Source of the DNA: Xanthomonas nasturtii
Lineage (GTDB): Bacteria; Pseudomonadota; Gammaproteobacteria; Xanthomonadales; Xanthomonadaceae
Length of the DNA stretch: 64,000 bases
Direction of reading: 5' to 3'
NCBI RefSeq assembly: GCF_001660815.1
Contig: NZ_LYMI01000067.1
Span: 1 to 64,000, forward strand
Position 1 is the stretch's first letter. Every line of letters starts with the position of its first letter. Positions 42,172 through 53,647 of this stretch are shown here, in pieces. Made by a program: the position numbers and the translations under genes. The notes under the pieces were generated by a model. It saw only the letters and a program-made list of their open reading frames with translations, made no database searches and was not told the DNA's origin.

Positions 42172-45000
42172 TTATTCAGCGACTTGGTCGTTGAACGGAT
42201 TGAGCAGCGCATCGGCAACCAGCTTCTGCTGTTCGACGATGTGGTCGGCCATGTGGCCGGCGGCAGGCGAGGGCGAACGGGCACGGCCGGCGTAATGCAG
42301 GCTCTGGCCGCTGGCCAGGCAGAAGTTCAGGTGGTGGCGGATCTGGTACCACGCACCCTGGTTCTGCGGCTCTTCCTGGCACCACACCACATCGGTAGCG
42401 TTGGCATAGGCCTTGAGCTCGGCGGCCAGCCGCGCACGCGGGAACGGATACAGCTGCTCGATACGCACGATGGCGACATCGTCCTGGCCGCGCTTGGTCT
42501 GGTCTTCGAGCAGGTCGTAATAGACCTTGCCCGAGCACAGCACCACGCGCTTGACCTTGCCGGCATCGGCCTTGGCGTCGGGAATCAGATGCTGGAACTC
42601 GCCTTCGGCCAGTTCTTCCAGGCTCGACACCGCCAGCTTGTGGCGCAGCAACGACTTTGGCGTCATCACCACCAGCGGCTTGCGGGTGGTCATGCGCATC
42701 TGGCGGCGGATCATGTGGAAGCACTGCGCCGGGGTGGTCGGCACGCACACCAGCATGTTTTCCAGCGCGCACAACTGCAGGAAGCGCTCCAGGCGTGCGG
42801 AGCTGTGCTCCGGGCCTTGCCCTTCGTAACCATGCGGCAGGAACAGCGACAGGCCCGCGATGCGGCCCCACTTGGCTTCACCGGCAGCGATGAACTGGTC
42901 GATCACCACCTGCGCGCCGTTGGCGAAGTCGCCGAACTGCGCTTCCCAGATGCACAGCGCATTCGGGTCGGTGGTGGAATAGCCGTACTCGAAACCCATC
43001 ACCGCTTCTTCGCTGAGCAGAGAATCGATAATGGTGGCGTCTTCCGGGTTTTCGACCAGCTGGCGCAGCGGCAGGTAGTAGTTGTCGGTCTTCTGGTCAT
43101 GCAGGATCGCGTGACGGTGGAAGAACGTGCCGCGACCGGCGTCCTGGCCGACCAGACGCAGCTTGTGGCCTTCGGCCAGCAGCGTGGCGTAGGCCAGATT
43201 TTCGGCAAAGCCCCAGTCGCCCAGCTGATCGCCGGCGGCCATCTTGACGCGGTCGTCGTAGATCTTGGCGACGCGGGCGTGCAGCTCGACGCCTTCGGGA
43301 ATGGTGGTGATCAGCTTGGCCAGACGATCCAGCTGTTCGCGCTTGACGCGCGTGTCCACCGGATCGGCAGCGGTGCCGACCAGATACTTGGACCAGTCGA
43401 TGGCGAATTCGTCCGGCTTGCGCTTGGCCAATTCGGTGGTGTACTCGCCCGAATCCAGCTTGTTGCGGTAGCCGTCCACCAGCGCCTTGGCCTCGTCGGC
43501 GCTCAGCACGCCGTCGCTTTCCAGCTTGGCGGCGTAGAGCTCGCGGGTGGTCTTGTGCTTGCGGATGGTCTGGTACATCACCGGCTGGGTCGCTGCCGGT
43601 TCGTCGGCTTCGTTATGGCCCCAACGGCGGTAGCAGACCAGGTCGATGACCACGTCCTTCTTGAACTGCTGGCGGAATTCATAGGCCAGCGTGGACACGA
43701 ACATCACCGCGTCCGGGTCGTCGCCATTCACGTGGAAGACCGGCGCGCCAATCATCTTGGCCACGTCGGTGCAGTACAGCGTGGAGCGGGCGTCGTCGCG
43801 GGTGCTGGTGGTGAAGCCGATCTGGTTGTTGATGACGATGTGCACGGTGCCGCCAACGGCAAAGCCACGTGCCTGCGACATCTGGAACAGCTCCATCACC
43901 ACGCCCTGGCCGGCGAATGCCGCGTCGCCATGGATCAGGATCGGCAACACGGTCTTGCGTTCGGCATCGCCGAAGCGCTCCTGGCGCGAGCGCACGCTGC
44001 CAACCACGACCGGGTCGACGATTTCAAGGTGCGAGGGGTTGAACGCCAGCGCCAGATGCACCTGGTTGCTGTCGCCCACGGCGATATCGGCCGAGAAGCC
44101 CATGTGGTACTTGACGTCGCCGGTGTGCGCGCGGTCGTCGTGGGCGTGCTCGAACTTGCCTTCGAATTCGTCGAACAGCTTGCGCGGGTTCTTGCCCAGC
44201 GTGTTGACCAACACGTTGAGGCGGCCGCGGTGGGCCATGCCGATCACGATGTCCTTGACCTGGTCCTTGCCGGACTGGTGGATGATCGCGTCCATCATCG
44301 GAATCAAGGCATCGCCGCCTTCCAGCGAGAAGCGCTTCTGGCCGACATACTTGGTGTGCAGGTAGCGCTCCAGGCCTTCGGCGGCGGTGAGCCGTTCCAG
44401 GGTGCGCTTGCGGCTGGCCGCATCGCCTGCGATCTTGCCGCCGGCATCTTCCAGGCGCTTGTAGATCCACTGGCGCTGGTCGAATTCCTGGATATGCATG
44501 AACTCTGCGCCGATGCTGCTGGCGTAGGTCGCCTTCAGGCGGGCCAGCAGATCCTTCAGCTTCATCCGCGGCTGGCCGCCGACACCGCCGGTGCTGAACT
44601 CGCTTTCCAGATCCGCCTGCGAGAGGCTGTGGAACGGCAGGTCCAGATCGGGCGGGTTGACCGGCGGGGTCAAGCCCAGCGGGTCGAGCTGCGCGCCAAG
44701 GTGGCCACGCGCGCGGTAGGCGGTGATCAGGCGGCCGACATTGCGCTCGCGCTCGTCGCTGGCGCCCGCACCGGTTCCGGCGTGGGCTGCTTGCCTGGAG
44801 GCAGTGAGAATGTGGGCAATGGCTGCCGAGTGCGGTACATCACCGGCACCGCGACCTTCGAAGCCATCGAAGTAGCTCTTCCACTTCGGATCGACACTGT
44901 CCGGGGCGACGAGGTACTGCTCGTACAGATCCTCGATATAGGCGGCGTTGCCGCCGGCGAGCTGCGATGACTGCGCGAACTGCTTTAGGAGATTATCCAC
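42172..45000 (-). CDS. sucA: 2-oxoglutarate dehydrogenase E1
   Basis: 942 aa from the GTG at 45000 (VDNLLKQFAQSSQLAGGNAA), a length usual for SucA; frames further upstream start with TTG and are not favoured. Thiamine diphosphate enzyme that decarboxylates 2-oxoglutarate. Seen: EDLYEQYLVAPDSVDPKWK at the N-terminus, GMAHRGRLNVL, the HGDAAFAGQGVVMELFQM segment, NNQIGFTTS and, near the end, CSGKVYYDLLEDQTKRGQDD. First gene of sucA-sucB. Confidence 0.96.
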   Translation of the reverse strand: MDNLLKQFAQSSQLAGGNAAYIEDLYEQYLVAPDSVDPKWKSYFDGFEGRGAGDVPHSAAIAHILTASRQAAHAGTGAGASDERERNVGRLITAYRARGHLGAQLDPLGLTPPVNPPDLDLPFHSLSQADLESEFSTGGVGGQPRMKLKDLLARLKATYASSIGAEFMHIQEFDQRQWIYKRLEDAGGKIAGDAASRKRTLERLTAAEGLERYLHTKYVGQKRFSLEGGDALIPMMDAIIHQSGKDQVKDIVIGMAHRGRLNVLVNTLGKNPRKLFDEFEGKFEHAHDDRAHTGDVKYHMGFSADIAVGDSNQVHLALAFNPSHLEIVDPVVVGSVRSRQERFGDAERKTVLPILIHGDAAFAGQGVVMELFQMSQARGFAVGGTVHIVINNQIGFTTSTRDDARSTLYCTDVAKMIGAPVFHVNGDDPDAVMFVSTLAYEFRQQFKKDVVIDLVCYRRWGHNEADEPAATQPVMYQTIRKHKTTRELYAAKLESDGVLSADEAKALVDGYRNKLDSGEYTTELAKRKPDEFAIDWSKYLVGTAADPVDTRVKREQLDRLAKLITTIPEGVELHARVAKIYDDRVKMAAGDQLGDWGFAENLAYATLLAEGHKLRLVGQDAGRGTFFHRHAILHDQKTDNYYLPLRQLVENPEDATIIDSLLSEEAVMGFEYGYSTTDPNALCIWEAQFGDFANGAQVVIDQFIAAGEAKWGRIAGLSLFLPHGYEGQGPEHSSARLERFLQLCALENMLVCVPTTPAQCFHMIRRQMRMTTRKPLVVMTPKSLLRHKLAVSSLEELAEGEFQHLIPDAKADAGKVKRVVLCSGKVYYDLLEDQTKRGQDDVAIVRIEQLYPFPRARLAAELKAYANATDVVWCQEEPQNQGAWYQIRHHLNFCLASGQSLHYAGRARSPSPAAGHMADHIVEQQKLVADALLNPFNDQVAE

Positions 45001-45179
45001 GATGGTAAGTCGGGTCTGCTGTGGGGATGATTGTGCGGAAGCGGCAGGGCGAGATGCCCTATCGGTCGGTATCAAATCTCGAAAAATTATACCCCCTTGC
45101 GCTAGTCAGGGGGCGTCTGCAAGCTGACCGGCGGGGTAGACCAATTGCGTTCGGCCTACGTGCGAAGGGCGCTGCGGCA

Positions 45180-46109
45180 TCAGATGCCGAGCACGCGCGG
45201 CTCGTTCCAAAGCGCGCTGCGCTCCCATATCTGCGCGAATTCGCGCTCCAGCTGGCGACTGCGGGCTGCACCGGACAACCAGGTCTCGCCATCATCGAAA
45301 CGATGACCTGTTGGACGAAAGTAGTAGGCGTCGTCGCCGACCACATATGCCGACGCATAGCTGGTATCGACAGGATCGCTGACGGCGCGGAACCGGAACA
45401 CGCTGGGCAGGCGCTGGGCCAGACGCAACATCGCGCTGCTGCCGGCAGCGGCGCCGGCGGTGTCCTGCACCAGCACCTGCACGCGTTTGTCGTGACGGGC
45501 GGTGGCGAAGCGGCGCAGCGCATCGAGGACGGTGGGGTTGTCGAACAGCGGCGGGTCCAGCGCCCGGGTGTAGATCAGCACCTGGCGGCGCGCGGCGCAC
45601 AGCAGCCCGGTGGTGGCGGCCAGGGCTGCGGCCAGGGTGTCGACTGCCATCGGTCCATCGAGGCGGCGCTGCATGGCGATGCCGGGCACATCGCGCATCA
45701 ATGCGATGGGCGCCGACAGGGAATCTGGGGTGGCGTCAGGCAAAAAGCCCAGGCGCGCGAACACGGCCTGGGCACTGGGGGTGACGTGGGCATGCAGGCT
45801 GGGCCAGCCGTGCCGCCGGGCCGTTTCGATGGCGGCAGCGAGCAGTGGATCCGCCAGCCCGCGGCGGCGCCAGTCGGGCAGAACGCCGAGCCGGTCGAGA
45901 CGACGGTCGGCGGTCAGCCGCACCGAGGCGACCAGCTGGCCTTCGACGCGCGTGGCCAGGTGCAGGCTGAGCGGGTCCAGTGCGTCCCAGTCGGCATCGC
46001 CGGTGTCGCCAGCGCTGCCGGTGACGCAGGCCAGCCGCAGCGCACGCAGCGCCGCGGCGTCGGAGGCCGGGTGCAGCGTGACGATCTGCGGGCTGGCGTG
46101 CGGGCTCAT
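45180..46109 (-). CDS. GNAT-family acetyltransferase with C-terminal PLD-like region
   Basis: 309 aa. Residues 30-130 are GNAT-like: RLDRLGVLPDWRRRGLADPLLAAAIE carries the acetyl-CoA loop (R/Q-x-x-G-x-G/A). The C-terminal half (RRQVLIYTRALDPPLFDN, RFATARHDKRVQVLVQD) looks like the phospholipase-D-like DUF found in proteobacterial GNAT fusions and has no HKD motif. Start overlaps the roxA stop by 4 bases. The substrate is unknown; an RNA- or ribosome-related role is only suggested by the neighbour. Confidence 0.7.
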   Translation of the reverse strand: MSPHASPQIVTLHPASDAAALRALRLACVTGSAGDTGDADWDALDPLSLHLATRVEGQLVASVRLTADRRLDRLGVLPDWRRRGLADPLLAAAIETARRHGWPSLHAHVTPSAQAVFARLGFLPDATPDSLSAPIALMRDVPGIAMQRRLDGPMAVDTLAAALAATTGLLCAARRQVLIYTRALDPPLFDNPTVLDALRRFATARHDKRVQVLVQDTAGAAAGSSAMLRLAQRLPSVFRFRAVSDPVDTSYASAYVVGDDAYYFRPTGHRFDDGETWLSGAARSRQLEREFAQIWERSALWNEPRVLGI

Positions 46110-47593
46110 GCCGGTTTGCTGGCGTGGTCGCTGTCGTCGGAATCGGTACTGTCGGCGATGTCGCTGTCGTCGTCCTGCTCGGCGTCGGCGTCGCTTTCGA
46201 CAGCGCTATCCTGCGCGGCATCCAGCACTTCTGCCGGGGTGTCGGCGTCGTCGGCGACCTGTTCGACATCGGCGTCGGCATCGATCTGGCCGTCCGCTTC
46301 CGGTGCGTCGTCCTCGGCCTCTTCGTGGTCGTGGCCGGCCGACACGCTCAGCGCGTGGTCGTCGTCGGCGACGTCCCCGCCGGCGTCTTCGTGGGCGCGC
46401 TGGTAGTGGCCCTGGGCCAGCAGTTCCAGCACCACCTCGCGGCCGCGAACCGACAGCTGGGCGTACAGCGCGCCGTCGATCTCTTCGGCTGCCGCCAGAC
46501 GGGACGCGTCCTTGGCCGACAGCGCAAACTCCAGACCGCTGCAAAACAGCGTGGCGCCGCGTTTGGCACGCCGCCAGGCCAGCCGCGACCACGGGTGGCG
46601 GTGCAGCAGCACGCCTTCTTCCAGCGCTTGTTCCACCGCTTCGCGCGGGATCGGCTCGGGCGCGGGCACCACGTCGCCGGAGGCGCGGTAGGTGGTCATG
46701 AAGCGGCCGAACCAGTCGCCCAGGCGATCGGGGTCGTTCATGCGCAGCGCGTTGAGCGCTTCGACCACCCGGTTCATCGCGGTAACGTCGATCTCGTACG
46801 GGTCGGCCGGCACCTTGAGGTCTTCATCGTGATAGCGCACGGCCTCGTCGGTATCGGCGATCAAGGTGTCCAGGTAATCGCCGATCAGCTCGGCCGAAGA
46901 CGGCGCACGCGTGCCGATGGAGAATGTCAGGCAGGCGTCTTCTGCCACGCCGTGGTGCGGGACCAGTGGCGGCAGATACAGCATGTCGCCCGGGCCCAGC
47001 ACCCAGTCATGGGTGGGCTTGAAGGTGCTGAGCAGCTTGAGCTCGACATCGTCGCGGAATGCCAGCGGCGTGGCCTTGCGGCCCTGAGCGGCGCGCGCGT
47101 CGATCTGCCAGCGGCGGTGGCCCTGGCCCTGCAGCAGGAACACGTCGTAATGGTCGACGTGCGCACCCACCGAACCGCCGGTGGCGGCGAAGCTGATCAT
47201 GATGTCGTCGATGCGCCAGCGCGGCAGGAAGCGGAACTGTTCCAGCAGGGCACGCACGTCGGCGTCCCATTTATCCACGTCCTGCACCAGCAAGGTCCAG
47301 TCGTGGTCGGGCAGGCCGGGGAAATCGGTTTCCTGGAACGGGCCGGTACGCACATCCCAGCTGTCGGTGGCGCGGTCGTGGCTGATCAGGCGTGCCAGCA
47401 CGCCGTCTTCGCAGGCCAGCCCGGCCAGGTCTTCCGGCTGCAGCGGCGAGGCGAAGTCCGCGAAGGCATTGCGGATCAGCAGCGGGTGCTTGTGCCAGTA
47501 ATTGCGCAGAAAGCGTTCGACCGGCATGCCCAACGGCTGGCCCGGGCGGGCCTGGACTTCGATGACGGGAGGGTTTGCCTTGCGTGCAGCCAT
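46106..47593 (-). CDS. roxA: RoxA/YcfD-type ribosomal oxygenase (JmjC cupin) with acidic tail
   Basis: 495 aa from MAARKANPPVIEVQ, with AAGGA 8 bases ahead of the ATG. The JmjC fold has the iron triad H-x-D in SVGAHVDHYDVF and the distal His in LVPHHGV. E. coli YcfD hydroxylates an arginine of ribosomal protein L16. FLRNYWHKHPLLIRNAF is the family N-terminus. After about residue 400 a long Asp/Glu-rich tail (EEAEDDAPEADGQIDADADV and on) of about 85 residues is added, not usual in YcfD. Followed by a coupled GNAT gene. Confidence 0.88.
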   Translation of the reverse strand: MAARKANPPVIEVQARPGQPLGMPVERFLRNYWHKHPLLIRNAFADFASPLQPEDLAGLACEDGVLARLISHDRATDSWDVRTGPFQETDFPGLPDHDWTLLVQDVDKWDADVRALLEQFRFLPRWRIDDIMISFAATGGSVGAHVDHYDVFLLQGQGHRRWQIDARAAQGRKATPLAFRDDVELKLLSTFKPTHDWVLGPGDMLYLPPLVPHHGVAEDACLTFSIGTRAPSSAELIGDYLDTLIADTDEAVRYHDEDLKVPADPYEIDVTAMNRVVEALNALRMNDPDRLGDWFGRFMTTYRASGDVVPAPEPIPREAVEQALEEGVLLHRHPWSRLAWRRAKRGATLFCSGLEFALSAKDASRLAAAEEIDGALYAQLSVRGREVVLELLAQGHYQRAHEDAGGDVADDDHALSVSAGHDHEEAEDDAPEADGQIDADADVEQVADDADTPAEVLDAAQDSAVESDADAEQDDDSDIADSTDSDDSDHASKPA

Positions 47594-47945
47594 GGGGGGT
47601 CCTTGCAGGGATCGATGGGAAACTGGGAGCGCGGGCAGGGCCGGCGCGACTGCCGCTATTGTCCGATGCTTGCGCCGGATCTGCACCTGCGCTTGGGGCG
47701 ACAACAGGCAGGGCTTCAGGGACGTGGTGAATTCGGCCTGTGCGGTGCGGATGACTGCGGGCGGCTGTCGGTCACATCACAACGCTACAACGCTGCGGCG
47801 CCATGCAGCCCGCACGGTGGCCGGGTGCCCGCCCGTGCCGTGACGCAAGGGCGGGTGTCCGATGGCACATGAGCGCGCCGCATCAGGAGCCCGATACTGG
47901 GGCACCGCAGCGGCGTACGCGCTGCTTTCGACAAAGAACTGACAG
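47594..47945. other. 352-bp gap between roxA and the PDZ gene
   Basis: Promoter region of two divergent genes. Reading frames in it are short and overlap repeats of CG-rich sequence; I see no gene, terminator or known repeat. Confidence 0.4.
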
Positions 47946-48314
47946 ATGCGTCGTTGGAAACCGGGTGCATTGTTGCTGACCGCCGTGCTGAGCATCAGCG
48001 GTGCGGTGCAGGCAGCGGAACAGAAGGGGTGATTCGGTTTGGGTTTTGCCGTGGAAAGCGAAGGCTTTTCGTTCAACCCCACCCTTACGTCGGTCAAGAT
48101 CGATGGCATCAAGCCGGCATCGCCGGCCGCCGCGGCCGGTCTGCAGGTCGGCGATGCAATCGTGTCGGCGCAGGGTATCCCGGTGGCAGGCAGCAAGGCC
48201 GATGTGCTGAAGGCGGCGGTCAATCGCAAGGTCGGCGAAACCTTGCGGTTCGTGATCGTGCGGGGCGCCGCCAAGCCGCGTGAAGTGACCCTGGTGGCGG
48301 CGCGGCGGCCCTGA
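47946..48314 (+). pseudogene. Exported PDZ-domain protein interrupted by one in-frame TGA
   Basis: The ATG at 47946 opens a signal peptide (MRRWKPGALLLTAVLSISGA, then VQAAEQKG). A TGA at 48030-48032 follows, and the same frame continues without another stop as FGLGFAVESEGFSFNP and a PDZ domain (IKPASPAAAAGLQVGDAIVSAQG) to 48314. One substitution (TGG to TGA, Trp29) explains it. The rest looks intact, with no frameshift, so the change is recent, a sequencing error, or a read-through signal. If translated from TTG at 48039 the domain would lack an export signal. Confidence 0.75.
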
Positions 48315-48488
48315 TCGGCCGGCGCCGATCGACGTACTGACGCAGTCCGCGCTGGTATGCAGCGCCTGCGTTTTTCGCTGATCGGCTTGATGCTCTGGCA
48401 GCAAGGGCGCCTGCATTACATCACCGCTAGTCGGCAGTGTTCCCCAAGCGGCCACGCGAGCCCCATCGGCAACCACGCGCCGCGCGGC

Positions 48489-48992
48489 TTACATCACTTT
48501 GTTGCCGCTGCCGCGGTCATCCAGGGTGGGCGTGCTGGACGGATTGACGGTGTTGTCATTTCCAGAAAACCTTACCTGCTTCACCTCGCGTGCCAGTACC
48601 AGGTTCTTGTTGCCCTGGATGTCGACGCTGTCGAGATTGGTCAGATTGAGCGTGTTGTTGCTGCCGATGATGCGCAGCTCGCCGACCTGTTCGTTGAGCA
48701 CGGTGAAACTGCTGCCCTCCACGCGGATCGAGCGCGCTTTCTCCACGTTCAGCGCGCCGTGCGAGGCGGTGATCGTGACTGCGCCGCAGTCGCCGTTGAT
48801 GATGGTGTCGGCGTTGTCCTTGGTAATGCGCACATCCTTGCCGCCGCAATCGGCGCCGCTGGCCGGGTCGGTCAGCGTGGACGACACTGCCGCCGACAAC
48901 GCCTGCGCGGCGGGGCCATCGCCGCCGCAGCCGCCCAGTGCCAGCACGCTGGTCAGGGTCAACAGGGACAGTGCTGTGTGAGGTGCGCGCAT
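48489..48992 (-). CDS. DUF3060 lipoprotein
   Basis: 167 aa from MRAPHTALSLLTLTSVLALGGC, a lipoprotein signal with lipobox ALGGC; AGGAG lies 8 bases upstream of the ATG. The mature part has the DUF3060 pattern (DNADTIINGDCGAVTIT, GELRIIGSNNTLNLTNLDSV), predicted to form a small right-handed beta-solenoid. Function unknown; likely periplasmic or outer-membrane attached. Confidence 0.8.
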   Translation of the reverse strand: MRAPHTALSLLTLTSVLALGGCGGDGPAAQALSAAVSSTLTDPASGADCGGKDVRITKDNADTIINGDCGAVTITASHGALNVEKARSIRVEGSSFTVLNEQVGELRIIGSNNTLNLTNLDSVDIQGNKNLVLAREVKQVRFSGNDNTVNPSSTPTLDDRGSGNKVM

Positions 48993-49226
48993 CGCCGGGC
49001 TCCTGAAGGATGAGTTCGCGACCATAGCAGTCCGGCTCGGTCGGCGATGTACCGGCTGCCAGCCACGGTCCGCGCCGGTTGTTGGCGTACGGCGTAGCCA
49101 GCATTACGCTCTGCAGTTGGCACCCGGCGCGGGCAGCGCGGCCCTGTGTGGGAGCGCGACCAACGGGGCGCGGCAGCATATCGGCGACGGGCCCGTATTG
49201 GGCCCGCAGCGGTGTTGTCGCTCAGA

Positions 49227-50630
<1,404 letters not shown>

Positions 50631-51953
50631 CTACGCCGGCCCGGCGCCGGCTTCGCCCACCGGCCGCACCGTCACCGCCTGGATGCGGTGGCCGGCCATG
50701 CGCCGCACGGTCAGCGCGTGGCCGTCCAGTTCCAGGGTTTCGCCTTCTTCGGGCAGCCGCTGCAGCTGATGCACGATCAGCCCGCCGACCGAATTGACGT
50801 GGTCCGGAGCGCTCAGGTCCTGGCCGAGCAGGCGTTCCAGGCGAAAGATCGAGGTGCTGCCGGCCACCAACAGCGAGCCGTCCTGACTGCGTACCGGGGC
50901 GTCGCGCACCACATGGCGGTGCTCGTCCTCGATCTCGCCGACCACCACTTCCAGCAGGTCTTCCAGGGTGAAAAAACCCAGGATGCGGCCTTCGTCTTCC
51001 ACGCATAGCGCCAGATGGGTGGTGCCGGTGCGGAACTGCTCCAGCGCGCTGGGGATCGGGGTTTCAAGCGTCAGCAGGGTGGGTGGGCGTAGCAGCGGAC
51101 GCAGATCGTCCAACTCCTGTCCGCGCGCCATCGCCACCAGCAGGTCCTTGGTGTGCAGGATGCCCAGTACCTGCTCGCCATCGGCGTCGAACCAGGGGTA
51201 ACGGCTGTAGCGCGATTCGCTGAATTCGGCCAGCACCGTTTCCAGCGTCATGCCTTCGCGCAGGCTGCGCATGTGCTCGCGCGGGCGCATCAGATCGCCG
51301 GCAACCAGATCCGGCAATTCCAGTGCGTGGCTCATCAGGGCCAGGCCGTGGTCGGGGGTGGCCGCATTGGGGTCCTGGCGGCCGACGATCAGCTTCAGTT
51401 CTTCGCGCGAATAGCGGTGTGATTGATGCTCCACATCGCCCCAGCCGAGCACGCGCAGCAGGCGATTGGCGCTGGTGTTGAGGACCCAGATCGCCGGATA
51501 CATGATCCAGTAAAAGACATACAACGGCGCGGCGGTCCACAACGACATGCGTTCCGGGCGGCGGATCGCCATGGTCTTGGGCGCCAGTTCGCCCAGCACG
51601 ATGTGCAGGAACGAAATCAGGCTGAAGGCAATCGCCAGCGCAGTGAACTGTGCAGCTTCCGGCGACAGGCCCAGCGTATCGAACAGCGGTTGCAGCAGAT
51701 GCGCGAAGGCCGGTTCGCCGACCCAGCCCAATCCGATCGAGGCAAGGGTGATGCCGAGCTGGCACGCCGAAAGGTAGGCATCCAGATGCGCATGCACCCC
51801 GAGCAGCAATCGCCCGCGCCAACCGTTGGTCTGCGCCAGGCCCACCGCTTGCGTGTGGCGCAGCTTGACCAGCGCAAATTCGGCGGCAACGAAGAAGCCA
51901 TTCAACAGTACCAGCAAGAGCGCAACGAATAGCAACAGGACATTACCTAGCAT
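50631..51953 (-). CDS. CNNM/HlyC-CorC family membrane protein with two CBS domains
   Basis: 440 aa. N-terminal DUF21 membrane domain (LLLFVALLLVLLNGFFVAAEFALVKLR pattern and GELAPKTMAIRRPE), two CBS motifs (DLMRPREHMRSLREG; DLRPLLRPPTLL), and a CorC_HlyC C-terminal domain (VGGLIVHQLQRLPEEGE). Relatives transport Mg2+ or Co2+ or repair membranes. Usually called hemolysin-like, which is misleading. Confidence 0.85.
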   Translation of the reverse strand: MLGNVLLLFVALLLVLLNGFFVAAEFALVKLRHTQAVGLAQTNGWRGRLLLGVHAHLDAYLSACQLGITLASIGLGWVGEPAFAHLLQPLFDTLGLSPEAAQFTALAIAFSLISFLHIVLGELAPKTMAIRRPERMSLWTAAPLYVFYWIMYPAIWVLNTSANRLLRVLGWGDVEHQSHRYSREELKLIVGRQDPNAATPDHGLALMSHALELPDLVAGDLMRPREHMRSLREGMTLETVLAEFSESRYSRYPWFDADGEQVLGILHTKDLLVAMARGQELDDLRPLLRPPTLLTLETPIPSALEQFRTGTTHLALCVEDEGRILGFFTLEDLLEVVVGEIEDEHRHVVRDAPVRSQDGSLLVAGSTSIFRLERLLGQDLSAPDHVNSVGGLIVHQLQRLPEEGETLELDGHALTVRRMAGHRIQAVTVRPVGEAGAGPA

Positions 51954-52222
51954 GTCTGCCGCCGTTCGCTACTGGAGCGGTGCGTGTGGGCGGTAGCGGT
52001 TCGATGTAGAGCGCCAACAAACGCGGGTAGTGCGTTTCTACAGGCAGGGTCGTCGCCCATGGCGGCGTGGTACCTCGTCGTGATCAACCGGCAGTCTAGC
52101 CAACGGCGCGCGACGACATCGTCGCAACGCGGCGAGCGAGTATCGTAGACAGCCTCGCCAGCGTGGGTACGCCCGCTGCCAGCCATCCTTCACCACAGAC
52201 CAACAATGTGCGGAGAGTGCAG

Positions 52223-53629
52223 ATGAGCGAACGTTTCAGGACCGAACACGACAGCATGGGGCAATTGCAGGTGCCCGCCGATGCGTTGTGGGGCGCGCAG
52301 ACCCAGCGTGCCGTGCAGAATTTTCCGGTGTCCGGCCAGCCGATGCCGCGGGGCTTCATTCGCGCGCTGGGGTTGATCAAGGCCGCCGCCGCCGGCGTCA
52401 ATGCCGAGCTGGGGTTGCTGCCCAAAGCGATTGCCAAGACAGTGCAGGACGCCGCCTTGCAGGTGGCCCAGGGCACGCACGATGCGCAGTTCCCGATCGA
52501 TGTGTATCAGACCGGCTCGGGCACCTCGTCCAACATGAATGCCAACGAGGTGATCGCCACATTGGCTACGCGTGCGGGCAAGGATGCGGTACATCCCAAC
52601 GACCACGTCAATCTGGGGCAGAGTTCCAACGATGTGATCCCCACTGCCATTCGCGTCTCTGCGTTGCTTGCGGTGCAGGAACATCTGCAGCCGGCACTCA
52701 AGCATCTGCGCAAGACTATCGACAAGCGCGCCAAGTCGCTGGACAAGGTCGTCAAGACCGGCCGCACCCACTTGATGGATGCGATGCCGCTGACCTTCGG
52801 GCAGGAATTCGGTGCATGGTCGGCGCAGCTGAGTTCGGCGCAGGAGCGTATCGACGATGCGCTCAAACGCCTGCGGCGGCTGCCGCTGGGCGGCACCGCG
52901 ATCGGCACCGGCATCAATGCCGACCCACGTTTCGGCGGCAAGGTGGCCAAGGCGTTGTCGGGCCTGAGCAAATGCAAGTTCGACAGTGCGGACAACAAGT
53001 TCGAAGGCCTGGCCGCGCAGGACGATGCGGTGGAGTTGTCCGGTCAGCTCAATGCGTTGGCGGTAGCGCTGATCAAGATCGCCAATGACCTGCGCTGGAT
53101 GAATGCCGGCCCGTTGGCGGGGCTGGGCGAGATCGAGTTGCCGGCGTTGCAGCCAGGCAGCTCGATCATGCCGGGCAAGGTCAACCCGGTGATTCCCGAA
53201 GCCACCGTGATGGCGTGCGCGCAGGTGATCGGCCACCACACCGCGATCACCGTGGCCGGGCAGACCGGCAATTTCCAGTTGAACGTGACCCTGCCGCTGA
53301 TCGCCTACAACCTGCTCGATTCGATCACCTTGCTGGGCAACGTCGCGCGGCTGCTGGCCGATACCGCAATTGCCGGTTTGAAGGTGCGTCAGGAGCGTGT
53401 GCGCGAGGCGCTGGATCGCAATCCGATCCTGGTCACTGCGCTCAACCCGATCATCGGCTACGAAAAGGCAGCCGCAATCGCCAAGCGTGCCTACAAGGAA
53501 CAGCGCCCGGTGCTGGATGTGGCCATGGAAGACAGCGGACTCAACGAAGCGGATCTGCGGCGGTTGCTGGATCCGGCCGCGCTGACGCGTGGCGGCATCC
53601 AGGCCGGCAGCACGGGCGGCGGTGGCTGA
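52223..53629 (+). CDS. fumC: Fumarate hydratase class II
   Basis: 468 aa from MSERFRTEHDSMGQLQVP with GGAGAG 7 bases upstream. Iron-independent fumarase of the TCA cycle. Family motifs: GSGTSSNMNANEV, KTGRTHLMDAMPLTFGQEF and the signature SSIMPGKVNPVIPEA. Single gene, facing away from the CNNM gene. A strong hairpin follows its stop. Confidence 0.96.
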   Translation: MSERFRTEHDSMGQLQVPADALWGAQTQRAVQNFPVSGQPMPRGFIRALGLIKAAAAGVNAELGLLPKAIAKTVQDAALQVAQGTHDAQFPIDVYQTGSGTSSNMNANEVIATLATRAGKDAVHPNDHVNLGQSSNDVIPTAIRVSALLAVQEHLQPALKHLRKTIDKRAKSLDKVVKTGRTHLMDAMPLTFGQEFGAWSAQLSSAQERIDDALKRLRRLPLGGTAIGTGINADPRFGGKVAKALSGLSKCKFDSADNKFEGLAAQDDAVELSGQLNALAVALIKIANDLRWMNAGPLAGLGEIELPALQPGSSIMPGKVNPVIPEATVMACAQVIGHHTAITVAGQTGNFQLNVTLPLIAYNLLDSITLLGNVARLLADTAIAGLKVRQERVREALDRNPILVTALNPIIGYEKAAAIAKRAYKEQRPVLDVAMEDSGLNEADLRRLLDPAALTRGGIQAGSTGGGG

Positions 53630-53647
53630 TCATTGCTGCGTGTGTGT

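Noticed and set aside
41005-44970. A 1321-codon open frame on the plus strand
   Set aside because: It is antisense to sucB and sucA; high-GC third-position bias keeps the opposite frame open. Its translation is His/Gly/Val-rich with no domain.
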